Source: Algimonas ampicilliniresistens (lineage in GTDB: Bacteria > Pseudomonadota > Alphaproteobacteria > Caulobacterales > Maricaulaceae). Taken from it: a stretch of 64,000 nucleotides of DNA. Position 1 is the first letter of the stretch; every line of letters begins with the position of its first letter. Under the pieces are notes generated by a model. It was not told where the DNA came from. It ran no database searches and saw nothing but the letters and a program-made list of their open reading frames with translations. The translations under genes and the position numbers were made by a program. Where the stretch lies: the NCBI RefSeq assembly GCF_030159955.1, contig NZ_BSNK01000002.1:434001-498000 (forward strand), written 5' to 3'. Shown here in pieces: positions 52,550 through 60,893 of this stretch.

Positions 52550-53178
52550 TCGGAGTAAAGACAAACGCTGATTGCGCCGCCGGCTTCACCTTGGTTGAAG
52601 TCCTCGTCTCAATGTTCATCTTCTCCCTAATTAGCGTCGGCGCTCTGATCGCCTTGTCGACCACATTGGATGCGCGCGAAGCGGCGGAAACGCGATTGGA
52701 GGAGATTGAGCAACTGTCCGCGGCACGCCGGCTCATGGCCGAAGATTTCGCGGAGATGATATACCGCAAGAATCGCGACGGGTTGGGCGGGTTTATCGAC
52801 CGAACCCGCGAGGCGGCTCAGACGGATGGGTTTACGCTCACGCGCCGGGGTCGCCCGAATCCTGATGGCGTCTTTGCACGCGGTGATTTGTTGCGCGTGT
52901 CGTGGCGGGTCGAGAGTGGTCAGCTCATCCGGGCCTTCTTACCGCACGAAAACCCAGCTTTTGTCGAACCGCCTATCGACAGGGTTGTTCTGGACGGTGT
53001 TGAATCGATTCTGGTGGAAGCGATTAGCCAACCGATCAATAACATTGCCAGCCTCCTCGAACAGGTGCGGCGCGATTATACGGCAGACCAAACATTGGGT
53101 GTGAAGGCGGTATCGATCACACTCATCCACGCGGACGGGACGACGACGCGCCATGTCTTCGGATCGCCCGATGCGTAG
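52546..53178 (+). CDS. gspJ: Type II secretion minor pseudopilin GspJ
   Basis: A 210-aa minor pseudopilin: the processing site is AAG-FTLVEVLVSMFIFSLISVGAL, followed by the typical GspJ region RRLMAEDFAEMIYRKNRDGLG. Length is normal for GspJ. It overlaps gspI (ATGA) and gspK. Confidence 0.9.
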   Translation: MIGVKTNADCAAGFTLVEVLVSMFIFSLISVGALIALSTTLDAREAAETRLEEIEQLSAARRLMAEDFAEMIYRKNRDGLGGFIDRTREAAQTDGFTLTRRGRPNPDGVFARGDLLRVSWRVESGQLIRAFLPHENPAFVEPPIDRVVLDGVESILVEAISQPINNIASLLEQVRRDYTADQTLGVKAVSITLIHADGTTTRHVFGSPDA

Positions 53179-54199
53179 ACCCCTCAATATGCGCGAGGAC
53201 GGAACCGTTCTACTGAGTACACTGCTTGTACTCAGTTTGATGAGTGCGGTTGCATTGGCTTTGCTGACAACGCTGCGAACCTCTGTGACTCGGAGCGGGA
53301 CATTGGACGCTCAGGCGCAAGTGGACCTCTATGCTCAAGGAGCGCGAGAGTTTACCGCCTCACAGATTGAAAGCGTCGCGGGTGAGGAACCTGCGACGCT
53401 CAACGCCCGTCTCGCTGAGCCAGAACCCATTATCCTGCCCTTCGAAAATGGATCGATGACCCTAGTTGTCAGCGACGGCACCCATTGTTTCCGGCTCAGC
53501 GCCTTATCGGATACATCCGGGCTGGGGTCGGACACGGCGCGACTGCGGTTCGAAGCGCTGATGGGCGCGCTCGGCATTGATCCGGGAACGGCGGGGAGAA
53601 TAGCCGCGGCGAGTGTTGATTGGGTTGATGCAGATTCGCAAGCTTTGCCCGGTGGCGCGGAAGACGGGATTTATATGTCGAGAGCTCAACCGCACCGCAC
53701 CGCCAATGTCCCGATGGTGTCTGTCAGCGAGTTACGGGCCGTTGACGGTATGGATGAGGTGCTATTTCAGCGTCTCTTGCCGCATCTTTGCATCGGTGAG
53801 ACCGGCGCTCCCACACAATTCAACATCGAGACCGCCAACTCGGGTCATGCGCCCGTCCTCGCTGCGATTCTTGGCGGTGGGCTCGACGCAGAGCGGGTCG
53901 CGCTTGAGCTTATTGAGCAACGACCCTCGGGCGGTTACGGCTCATCCGAGACTTTGCTGGCATCGCCGATCTTGCAGGATTTCGACAATTCGGCGGCGCA
54001 ATTTGACGGTATTGTCTTTGGTCCGCAGCGGATTGTGGTTGAAGCGATTATCCGGTTTGGACCGGTGCAGCGTGCGCAGCTTCTGGCCTATGAAGGGCTA
54101 GACAGTAGGCGTCCGAAACTCACATACCGGGTGTGGGGCAGCGGCGAATTTCCGTCATTGGCCTGGGCACGTTTAATTGCGGAGGAGACGGAACAGTGA
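53171..54199 (+). CDS. gspK: Type II secretion minor pseudopilin GspK
   Basis: A 342-aa protein, much larger than the other pseudopilins as GspK should be. The processing region is EDG-TVLLSTLLVLSLMSAVAL, lacking the +5 Glu as is normal in GspK. Later GspK features are FRLSALSDTSGLGSD, SVDWVDADSQALPGGAEDGIY and the SAM-like helical insert around SVSELRAVDGMD. ATG 53171 overlaps gspJ by 8 bases; ATG 53153 is an alternative. Confidence 0.9.
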   Translation: MRRPLNMREDGTVLLSTLLVLSLMSAVALALLTTLRTSVTRSGTLDAQAQVDLYAQGAREFTASQIESVAGEEPATLNARLAEPEPIILPFENGSMTLVVSDGTHCFRLSALSDTSGLGSDTARLRFEALMGALGIDPGTAGRIAAASVDWVDADSQALPGGAEDGIYMSRAQPHRTANVPMVSVSELRAVDGMDEVLFQRLLPHLCIGETGAPTQFNIETANSGHAPVLAAILGGGLDAERVALELIEQRPSGGYGSSETLLASPILQDFDNSAAQFDGIVFGPQRIVVEAIIRFGPVQRAQLLAYEGLDSRRPKLTYRVWGSGEFPSLAWARLIAEETEQ

Positions 54200-55248
54200 T
54201 CGACAGTGTCCTGATCCTGCCAGAGAGTGACGGCCATGAGGCTTTGCTGGCGCGGCGCTCGCGCGGCTCAATCGAGGCGTCGCGCGGCGATATTGATGCA
54301 CTCGCGCCATTGCTATCCAGCCCATATGCGATGGTCCTGCCGGGCCAGCGTGTGCGATCCTTTCTCACCGATCTACCGGACAATATCAAAGGCGCTGAGC
54401 GGCTCAATATTGCGCGTTTTGCCCATGAAGACCGGATCGCGACCGATCTGTCAGCTCTGCACATCGTGGTTGGATCGGGCGATCCCGCGCCGACCTTGAT
54501 GGTAAGCACAGATACGATGGATGCCGTGTTGGGACGGTTTAATCCGCATACGCTTCTGGCAGATTTCGATGCGCTGAGCGATCTTGCGGGCGACGATGTG
54601 AGAGTGCTGGGCCGCGTCGTGACACCCGGGCCGCAAGGTATGACCGTAGATGCCGATTGGGCGGATGCGCCTGTCACTGTTCTAGATGACGATACGCTTG
54701 CGCGCGCCATATTTAACCGGCTCGACAGTGGGGATGCGCTTGATCTGCGCAGTGGGACCTACCGTCGCCGGACCCAAATTCAGGCGGGGCCTTGGGCGCG
54801 CGTGGCCGCTGTCGCGCTGGTCTGCGGGCTCTTGGGATTTGGCCTTTCCTTCGCGGAGGCGCGCGCCACAGCCGCTCAGGCAGACACGCTGAGAAATCAG
54901 GCACGCACGCTTTACACTCAAGCGACGGGACAACCCGCCCCGGAAAATCTCGCGCGGATCGCGCGTAGCGTCGGACCCACGGACACGGACCCGGCGGCGT
55001 TTTTAGCGTTGTCCAACACGCTGTTTGCCGCCCTGTCCAATCATCCGGATATTGTGGTCGAGCAGCTATCCTTTGAGGCGCGCGAGAACAGTTTACGCTT
55101 GCGACTGGTCTATCCGGGATTTGGCGCGCCGAGCGCGCTCGAACAGACGGTTGCCGCATCGGGCGCCGTCTTCACAACTGGCGGCGTGCGTGAACAAGGC
55201 GGACGCTTCATCGGCGATGCGGCGATTAGCTTGGGAGGGGCCCAATGA
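54196..55248 (+). CDS. gspL: Type II secretion protein GspL
   Basis: A 350-aa protein starting at GTG 54196, overlapping the gspK stop (GTGA). The N-terminal ~190 residues are an actin-like cytoplasmic domain that recruits GspE. A membrane helix follows at about 200-218 (VAAVALVCGLLGFGLSF), then a periplasmic ferredoxin-like domain. Sequence conservation is low, so the call depends partly on position between gspK and gspM. Confidence 0.85.
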   Translation: MIDSVLILPESDGHEALLARRSRGSIEASRGDIDALAPLLSSPYAMVLPGQRVRSFLTDLPDNIKGAERLNIARFAHEDRIATDLSALHIVVGSGDPAPTLMVSTDTMDAVLGRFNPHTLLADFDALSDLAGDDVRVLGRVVTPGPQGMTVDADWADAPVTVLDDDTLARAIFNRLDSGDALDLRSGTYRRRTQIQAGPWARVAAVALVCGLLGFGLSFAEARATAAQADTLRNQARTLYTQATGQPAPENLARIARSVGPTDTDPAAFLALSNTLFAALSNHPDIVVEQLSFEARENSLRLRLVYPGFGAPSALEQTVAASGAVFTTGGVREQGGRFIGDAAISLGGAQ

Positions 55249-55706
55249 TCACCGCGCTGACCGGCTGGTGGGACGGACGCGAACCCCGTGAGCGATTCTT
55301 GCTGATGGGGCTCGGCCTTATCTTGATGGTTTTCCTGCTCGTCTTTGCCTTAATCTTACCGGTGCAATCGGTCCGGGCCAACGCTCAAACGGATCTGGAT
55401 CGGGCTAAGTCGGAACTGGCCATCGTCTCGCGTATCGCGCCGACTTTAGGGGCGGCGGGGACCGGAGCTCGCGCGCCGTTTGACCGCTCCGTTCTGATCA
55501 ATGTGTCGGGCACCCACGGGGTCAAGCTGACACGGGTGCAGCCCGGCGATGACGGGTCGTTTGCGGTCTGGATCGATGATGCGCAGACGGCCAGCCTCTA
55601 CGGTGTGTTCGACGATTTACTGAGCGACTATGCCGTGACGATGGACCGCGCCGTGGTGAGCGTAGATGCAAACGGGCGGCTAAGTGCGCAGTTTACCGTT
55701 CGGTGA
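55245..55706 (+). CDS. gspM: Type II secretion protein GspM
   Basis: A 153-aa protein with an N-terminal GWWDGREPRERFLLMGLGLIL segment typical of GspM, one membrane helix (about 18-40) and a small periplasmic domain. It partners GspL in the inner-membrane platform. Last gene of the operon: no gspN, gspC, gspD or gspO follows. A short perfect hairpin CCGGAT-AA-ATCCGG lies about 30 bases after the stop. Confidence 0.87.
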   Translation: MITALTGWWDGREPRERFLLMGLGLILMVFLLVFALILPVQSVRANAQTDLDRAKSELAIVSRIAPTLGAAGTGARAPFDRSVLINVSGTHGVKLTRVQPGDDGSFAVWIDDAQTASLYGVFDDLLSDYAVTMDRAVVSVDANGRLSAQFTVR

Positions 55707-55797
55707 TGGGTTGGAAGCTTAAGTACCCGCTGCGCTCCGGATAAATCCGGCTCAACGCGGCGTGACGGCAAGTCGGTCCACCAGACTGATTCTCACG

Positions 55798-56619
55798 TTA
55801 CGCGTATTTCTCACCCAGATAAACGCGGCGCACATCTTTGTTGGCGCGGATTTCTTCGGGCGTGCCTTCAAATAAGGCCTCGCCCTGGAACAGGATTGAG
55901 GCGCGGTCGACAATGTCGAGCGTTTCGCGGACGCGGTGATCGGTGATCAGGATGCCAATGCCGCGCTGTTTCAGATAGAGCACCAGCTCGGAAATATCGG
56001 CAATGGCGATCGGGTCGATCCCGGTAAAGGGTTCATCGAGCAGGATGAAAGACGGACGGCTGGCGAGCGCGCGCGCGATCTCGACGCGGCGGCGTTCCCC
56101 GCCTGACAGCGCCAAAGCGGGCGATTTTCGGATGTGACCGATGTTGAGTTCATCGAGCAGCGCGTCGACATTATCGTCCCACTTACTGCGATCTTTTTCT
56201 GTGAGCTGAACCACTGCCTTGATATTTTCCTCGACCGACAGCCCGCGGAAGATACTTTGTTCTTGCGGCAAATAGCCTACGCCGAGGCGTGCGCGCTGAT
56301 ACATGGGCAGACCCGTAATATCCTGACCGTCCAGCGTGATTGACCCGCGATCCGCTTCGATAAGGCCCATAATCATGTAGAAACTGGTCGTTTTACCCGC
56401 GCCGTTCGGTCCCATCAGCGCGACGACTTCGCCGCGTTGAACCGTCAGGGTAATGTCTTTGACGACAACCCGCCCGCGATAAGCTTTGCCGATATTATTC
56501 GCGGCCAGTCCTGTGGCCGGCGGCGTAATGATTTCGGGCGCGTTGCCAGATCCACCGGCAGGCTGCTCTTCGCCCGCAATAGGATCGTCCACCGTTTGGC
56601 TATCAAGCGTCTCAGCCAT
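55798..56619 (-). CDS. lptB: LPS export ABC transporter ATP-binding protein LptB
   Basis: A 273-aa ABC ATPase: Walker A GPNGAGKTT, Q-loop LPQEQSIF, signature LSGGERRRVEIARAL, Walker B FILLDEPFTGIDP and H-loop ITDHRVRE. Segment RARLGVGYLPQE and the DHRVRETL end are LptB-specific. An N-terminal extension of about 35 residues rich in Gly/Pro/Glu precedes the core. LptB2FG extracts LPS from the inner membrane. It follows lptA by 2 bases. Confidence 0.96.
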   Translation of the reverse strand: MAETLDSQTVDDPIAGEEQPAGGSGNAPEIITPPATGLAANNIGKAYRGRVVVKDITLTVQRGEVVALMGPNGAGKTTSFYMIMGLIEADRGSITLDGQDITGLPMYQRARLGVGYLPQEQSIFRGLSVEENIKAVVQLTEKDRSKWDDNVDALLDELNIGHIRKSPALALSGGERRRVEIARALASRPSFILLDEPFTGIDPIAIADISELVLYLKQRGIGILITDHRVRETLDIVDRASILFQGEALFEGTPEEIRANKDVRRVYLGEKYA

Positions 56620-56621
56620 GC

Positions 56622-57173
56622 CTAGCTATTGCTCGCAGCAGCATTTGCATCCGGCGTGTTCTTGATCAGGATCGCGACCCGGCCCTGACGCCCACATTGA
56701 CGACCCTTACAGTCGGAAACGACGCGCGCTTTTTGTGAACTAAGCTCATAGATTAGCCGCTTGCCTCGAACGATGCTGTCATCTTGCACCAAAACAACAT
56801 CGCCTGTGACTTCAAACGTGTCGCTTGAGGCCATATAGACGCCCATATTGCCGCGCACTTCCTGCTCGGGCGTGATGTAATAAAAATTCCCGGTGGCGAC
56901 GATCCGTTCAATATCGCCCGCGACCGTGCCGACGGTCGGCCCCGCATTGTCGGCGGCCTTACTGTAAATCACCATCTGATCCGCCAGAATTCGGACCTCG
57001 CCTTGGCGGGCATCGACTTGTCCGGTCAGCGTCGTGACGCCTTTGGACGACACAGCGTCATCAGCGTAAAGTTCGATATTGCCGCCGGAGGAGCCCGCAA
57101 ACTGCGCCAAAGCTGAGCTGGCAAATGCCAATGCGGCGAAAAGGCCCGCTATAAAGTAAAAGACGGATTTCAT
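56622..57173 (-). CDS. lptA: LPS transport periplasmic protein LptA
   Basis: A 183-aa OstA-fold protein with a signal peptide (SSALA-Q, residues 1-23). Beta-jellyroll repeats run over about 30-150 (NIELYADDAVSSKGVTTLTG, GDIERIVATGNFYYITPEQEVRGNMGVY). It forms the periplasmic bridge for LPS. Near the C-terminus is an unusual Cys pair, C155-KGRQ-C160-xxx-GRV, repeated in the neighbouring LptC-like protein. lptC, lptA and lptB are spaced by 2 bases each. Confidence 0.9.
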   Translation of the reverse strand: MKSVFYFIAGLFAALAFASSALAQFAGSSGGNIELYADDAVSSKGVTTLTGQVDARQGEVRILADQMVIYSKAADNAGPTVGTVAGDIERIVATGNFYYITPEQEVRGNMGVYMASSDTFEVTGDVVLVQDDSIVRGKRLIYELSSQKARVVSDCKGRQCGRQGRVAILIKNTPDANAAASNS

Positions 57174-57175
57174 AG

Positions 57176-58384
57176 TCAGTCCTGACCTTCGAGAGTTATC
57201 GTGACGCGCCCGTTATTGTCGCAGGCCCGGCCTTGGCACTGGCCGGAAAAACGGATTGTCTCAGTCACTGTGTCATAGACGAGGCGGTCGGTCGAGACCG
57301 TGTTGCCGCCGGGTTGCACGACCGTGACGTCACCTGTGACGGTGACGCGGGATTGATCCCGCTCATAAACGCCGCGATCGCCGCGCACATCGTTCTCTTC
57401 GGACACATAGCGGAAGCTACCCGTGCCGATAATTTCGCGGACCGCGCCGAGGCGAAGCGATCCAGGGGACGCATTCACGGCTCTGTCGCGCAGAATTTTC
57501 ATTTCGTCGGAATAGATAGTTGATCCGTCTTGAACCACGACGACATCGCCAACCAGATCCGTGGTGCCGCCATAATAGGTCGCCTGCTGCGCCTTCACAT
57601 TGATCGGGCCGTCGCCGTCAAAGCCGAAAATCGGCCGCGCTTGGGTCGCATCCGTCTCTAGTGATCCGCGCAATCCGGCGGGATTGTCGCTGTCGCGATT
57701 AATGATCCCGTCCATGCCGTCCTTAAAGACGTAGGTGCGGTAATTATCCAAGATTTCGTAGGTGGTCCCATTGACCGTCCCGAAATTGCCCGCGCAACGG
57801 ATCGGTTCTTCCCCGGTAATGCGTTTGTCACGCGCAAAGATGCGGGCATGGGTCGTGACGCAACGATAGCCATCATCCGTTTCCAGAATAACATTCTGCC
57901 GGATATCGTCGGCCAAGCTCGTATCGGTTCTCAGATCGAGGATTTTGTTGATGTCGTCATAGCTGCCGCCATCCGCCTCAACGAAGGAACTGGCCGCCCC
58001 GTCCGCGCGGATGAATTCCAGAACGGGTTTGATCAGTGCGACCTCATTGCGGTCTTCAAGCTGGCGCGTCGCCGTATCGGATGTGAGGTAGAAGGGCAGC
58101 CCGTCTGAGGTTCGGCCACTATAGCGCGGATTGATCATGCGCACGGATGTGTCTGGATCATCCGCGATCACCACTTCGCTGCTCTGGGTCGCAAAGTAAA
58201 ACACCAGCAGCGCAATCAGGGCGACAGAAATGCCGATCAGCGTTTTACGCAGCAGCGCGATCCTCTGCGTGTGCTTGCGCGCCGCTTCTAAAGTCAGGGT
58301 GCGCTTTGGCTCCCATAGGCCCAGCGCGTCGCTCGCAGCATGGGACCGTATTGGCAAAGCAGGTTGTAAGGACAGATCAGCCAT
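57176..58384 (-). CDS. lptC: Enlarged LptC-like protein with C-terminal LptA/OstA domain
   Basis: A 402-aa protein, about twice the normal LptC length. It has a cytoplasmic N-terminus of about 45 residues, one membrane helix (47-65), an LptC-type domain (about 75-230) and then a second OstA-like segment (about 255-395: INVKAQQATYYGGTTDLVGDVVVVQDG, IIGTGSFRYVSEENDVRGDRGVYERDQ). The end, C383-QGRA-C388-xxx-GRV, repeats the motif at the end of LptA. LptC couples LptB2FG to LptA; the added domain would form the first LptA-like unit of the bridge. Confidence 0.87.
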   Translation of the reverse strand: MADLSLQPALPIRSHAASDALGLWEPKRTLTLEAARKHTQRIALLRKTLIGISVALIALLVFYFATQSSEVVIADDPDTSVRMINPRYSGRTSDGLPFYLTSDTATRQLEDRNEVALIKPVLEFIRADGAASSFVEADGGSYDDINKILDLRTDTSLADDIRQNVILETDDGYRCVTTHARIFARDKRITGEEPIRCAGNFGTVNGTTYEILDNYRTYVFKDGMDGIINRDSDNPAGLRGSLETDATQARPIFGFDGDGPINVKAQQATYYGGTTDLVGDVVVVQDGSTIYSDEMKILRDRAVNASPGSLRLGAVREIIGTGSFRYVSEENDVRGDRGVYERDQSRVTVTGDVTVVQPGGNTVSTDRLVYDTVTETIRFSGQCQGRACDNNGRVTITLEGQD

Positions 58385-58471
58385 CTCGCGCGTGCCTATA
58401 AAGACCTGTGATCACTTTGGGTAGTGTTGGTGTGCGCGGATGAGGGGTTTGTAAGGGGCGGGCCTGCGAGT

Positions 58472-58489
58472 CCCGTCCACAAGGACGGG
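58472..58489. repeat. Hairpin upstream of the Y-family polymerase
   Basis: CCCGTCC-ACAA-GGACGGG, a perfect 7-bp stem, lies between lptC and the LexA box. No T-run directly follows. Its role is unknown. Confidence 0.5.
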
Positions 58490-58522
58490 CACATAAATAG
58501 GAAAAGAGTCCTTTTCTTTTCT

Positions 58523-58537
58523 GTTCACTTTATGTTC
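58523..58537 (+). promoter_or_regulatory. LexA box (SOS operator), alphaproteobacterial type
   Basis: GTTC-ACTTTAT-GTTC is an exact GTTC-N7-GTTC direct repeat, the LexA operator of alphaproteobacteria. It lies 94 bases upstream of the Y-family polymerase start, in an AT-rich promoter-like stretch. Confidence 0.75.
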
Positions 58538-58630
58538 TAATCCGATCTCGCTGGACTGACTTGTCTGCGCAGCCCGGATTGGGCCCGGCGCGTGGGCGGC
58601 TGACCGACCCTAAAGACGGACTCTATTGCT

Positions 58631-59911
58631 GTGCGCAAGCCCGATACGATTGAACATCTCTATCTCGACTTCGACAGCTTCTTTGCGAGCTGCGAACAGC
58701 AGCGCCGTCCGGAGCTGCGCGGCCGGCCTGTTGGGATCACGCCAACGACCGGTAATGACGGGATGGGCAGTGGCGGGGTGATTGCCGCGTCTCGGGAAGC
58801 GAAGAAGGCGGGGCTACGCAGTGTGGTCAGCCGTCGGGACGCGCTGAAAATCTGCCCTGATATGGCGTTCGTCCCGCAAGACCCGGCCTTTTACCGCGAA
58901 GTGCATCACGGCGCGCAGGCGTCGATCAAAACGGTGCTGCCGATTGCTAAGGTCATGTCGATTGATGAGTTGTCATGTGAGCTTAGGCCACAAAACATTG
59001 ACGACCCGCTTGGCACCGCCGTGCGGATTAAGCGGGCCTTGGCCGAGGGGATCGGGCCCTATGTCACCGCCTCAATCGGTTTTGCGCCGAACGGACACCT
59101 CGCCAAAATCGCCTGTAAGGAAGATAAGCCGAACGGGGCGACCGTCTGGCGGCCCGAAGATCTGCCGGACGCCCTGCTCCACATTCCGCTCGGCGGGGTT
59201 CCGGGGATCGGCAAAGGCATGACGGCGCGGCTTGAACAAAACGGCATCACCGACATGGCGGGCTTGCTGGCGACCGGGCCGAAGCAGCTGCGTAAAATCT
59301 GGGGCAGCGTCGCCGGGGAACGGTTCTGGTACGCGATGCAGGGCCATGAGGTCATTACGCAGAAATCCAAGCGCGGCATGATTGGGCATGGCCGGGTTTT
59401 GCCTGCCAAATGGCGAGGCTTAAGCGAACCCTATGGCTGCGCGCGCATGTTGCTGACCAAAGCTGCGCGGCGGCTGCGGCGCGAGAATTTCTACGCCAAC
59501 ACGCTCTATGTCAGCCTCAAGATCCGCGCCCGTCCGGGGGAAGAGCCGCGACGCTGGGCGGATGCCACGGAGCTGCATAGCGCCAATGACGACCGCACTT
59601 GCCTGAAGGCGCTGGACCGGATCTGGCAACCGCTCGCGGCCAAGTTGGAGCAGTTGCCCTTCGTCAATATCGCCCATGTCATGATTAGTTTTTCAGGGCT
59701 GGTGCCGATCGGCGGCCGTCAGCTTGATCTCTGGGCGACGGAGGATCCGGAGCGTCAGCGATGGGAGCACGTCACCCGTACGATCGATCAGTTGAACGCC
59801 GCCGCCAATCGATCCCTGATCACGGTCGGGCCGTGGTCGCCGCCGCCGGGCGGCAATGCGGGCGGCAAGATCGCCTTTACCCGAGTCCCGCAAGCGGAGG
59901 ATTTCTGGTGA
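58631..59911 (+). CDS. Y-family translesion DNA polymerase, DinB-like
   Basis: A 426-aa polymerase starting at GTG 58631. Catalytic acids are Asp13 (LYLDFDSFF) and Asp112-Glu113 (SIDELSCEL); F17/F18 provide the steric gate. A GIGKGMTARLEQNGI helix-hairpin-helix (about 195-210) and a little-finger domain follow. QLDLW near residue 367 is a good beta-clamp motif. The palm is divergent from classical DinB (for example RPVGITPTTGNDGMGSGGVIAAS), so it may be a separate alphaproteobacterial subfamily. The upstream LexA box predicts DNA-damage induction. Its stop overlaps the start of a small Cys-rich gene (GTGA). Confidence 0.9.
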   Translation: MRKPDTIEHLYLDFDSFFASCEQQRRPELRGRPVGITPTTGNDGMGSGGVIAASREAKKAGLRSVVSRRDALKICPDMAFVPQDPAFYREVHHGAQASIKTVLPIAKVMSIDELSCELRPQNIDDPLGTAVRIKRALAEGIGPYVTASIGFAPNGHLAKIACKEDKPNGATVWRPEDLPDALLHIPLGGVPGIGKGMTARLEQNGITDMAGLLATGPKQLRKIWGSVAGERFWYAMQGHEVITQKSKRGMIGHGRVLPAKWRGLSEPYGCARMLLTKAARRLRRENFYANTLYVSLKIRARPGEEPRRWADATELHSANDDRTCLKALDRIWQPLAAKLEQLPFVNIAHVMISFSGLVPIGGRQLDLWATEDPERQRWEHVTRTIDQLNAAANRSLITVGPWSPPPGGNAGGKIAFTRVPQAEDFW

Positions 59912-60177
59912 GTTGGAAGTCAACGCTACAAATGTCAGACCTCAGTCCGCCAGAGCGGATCGAGATGATTTGCGGTGGCTGCGGCCATGTCACGAAAGTC
60001 TATCCGGGTGATCCGTTGATCGACCAATATGGTCATCTTTATCTGGATGAGCTGGAACGCCGCGCCCGCTGTCGCCGCACCGCGCTGAAGGGAAAGACAG
60101 GCGGGTGCAGCGGGCCGATGCGCCTATTGCTGTGTAGCGATGAGGAGACGCACGCCTTTCAGGCGGGCATCGCGTAG
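59908..60177 (+). CDS. Small Cys-rich (zinc-ribbon-like) protein coupled to the Y-family polymerase
   Basis: An 89-aa protein I do not recognise, starting at GTG 59908 inside the polymerase stop (GTGA). The MICGGCGHVTKVYPGD segment (C22, C25), C55 in RARCRRT and C67 in GGCSGP resemble a zinc ribbon with ligands CxxC and C...C; C76 is a fifth cysteine. The acidic YGHLYLDELE stretch lies between the pairs. Tight coupling to a SOS-regulated polymerase suggests an accessory or regulatory subunit, but this is inference. It converges on rnd with 5 bases between stops. Confidence 0.68.
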   Translation: MSWKSTLQMSDLSPPERIEMICGGCGHVTKVYPGDPLIDQYGHLYLDELERRARCRRTALKGKTGGCSGPMRLLLCSDEETHAFQAGIA

Positions 60178-60182
60178 GGTCG

Positions 60183-60812
60183 TTAGTCGGCGCGGCGTAG
60201 ACGGTGGGAGAAAATATCGACTTCGTCCCAACCCATCCGATCCAGACGGCAGCGTGTGTTGAGGAAATCAAAGCAGCTTTGTGCCACCTCGAGTCGGTCT
60301 TCACGAACCAAGCGGGCCGTGAGGATCGTGCGAAGCTGGTGCAAATAGAGCACGTCGGACGCGGCATAATTCATCTGTGCTTGGGTTAGCTCATCGGCGG
60401 CCCAATCAGAGCTTTGCTGCTGTTTGGAGAGATCCACGCCGAGCAGTTCGCGGGTGAGATCCTTGAGGCCGTGACGATCTGTATAGGTCCGCACCAGGCC
60501 CGAGGCGATTTTCGTGCAGAAAATACCCATTGTATCGACACCGAGGTCGCGCTGCATGATCGCCACATCGAAGCGGGCAAAATGGAACAGCTTGGTGACG
60601 TCCTCATTTAGCATCAGTGCCTTCAGGTTCGGCGCGTCATATTTATCGCGGTCCATCTGCACGATGTGGGCGTCGCCATCGCCAGCGGAAAGCTGCACAA
60701 GGCAAAGCTTGTCCCGCACGAGCGAGAGCCCTTGGGTCTCTGTATCAATGGCGACAGCGCGTCCAAAATCAATGCCGTTGGGGAGGTCGTGTTTATGCAG
60801 GTGTATTGTCAT
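60183..60812 (-). CDS. rnd: Ribonuclease D-like 3'-5' exonuclease
   Basis: A 209-aa DEDDy exonuclease: AIDTETQGL (first D and E), FHFARFDVAIM (D) and YAASDVLYLHQL (Y and D). It lacks the HRDC domains of E. coli RNase D, like the short alphaproteobacterial forms. It trims RNA 3' ends such as tRNA precursors. In relatives this gene lies next to lptC; here the polymerase module intervenes. Confidence 0.9.
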   Translation of the reverse strand: MTIHLHKHDLPNGIDFGRAVAIDTETQGLSLVRDKLCLVQLSAGDGDAHIVQMDRDKYDAPNLKALMLNEDVTKLFHFARFDVAIMQRDLGVDTMGIFCTKIASGLVRTYTDRHGLKDLTRELLGVDLSKQQQSSDWAADELTQAQMNYAASDVLYLHQLRTILTARLVREDRLEVAQSCFDFLNTRCRLDRMGWDEVDIFSHRLRRAD

Positions 60813-60893
60813 CCGCGCGGCCTATCGTTTTGCACCTTTTCTAACAACCAATTTTGGCAATGCCCGATTTTCGGCGGTCCGCAGCCCGGTGGC

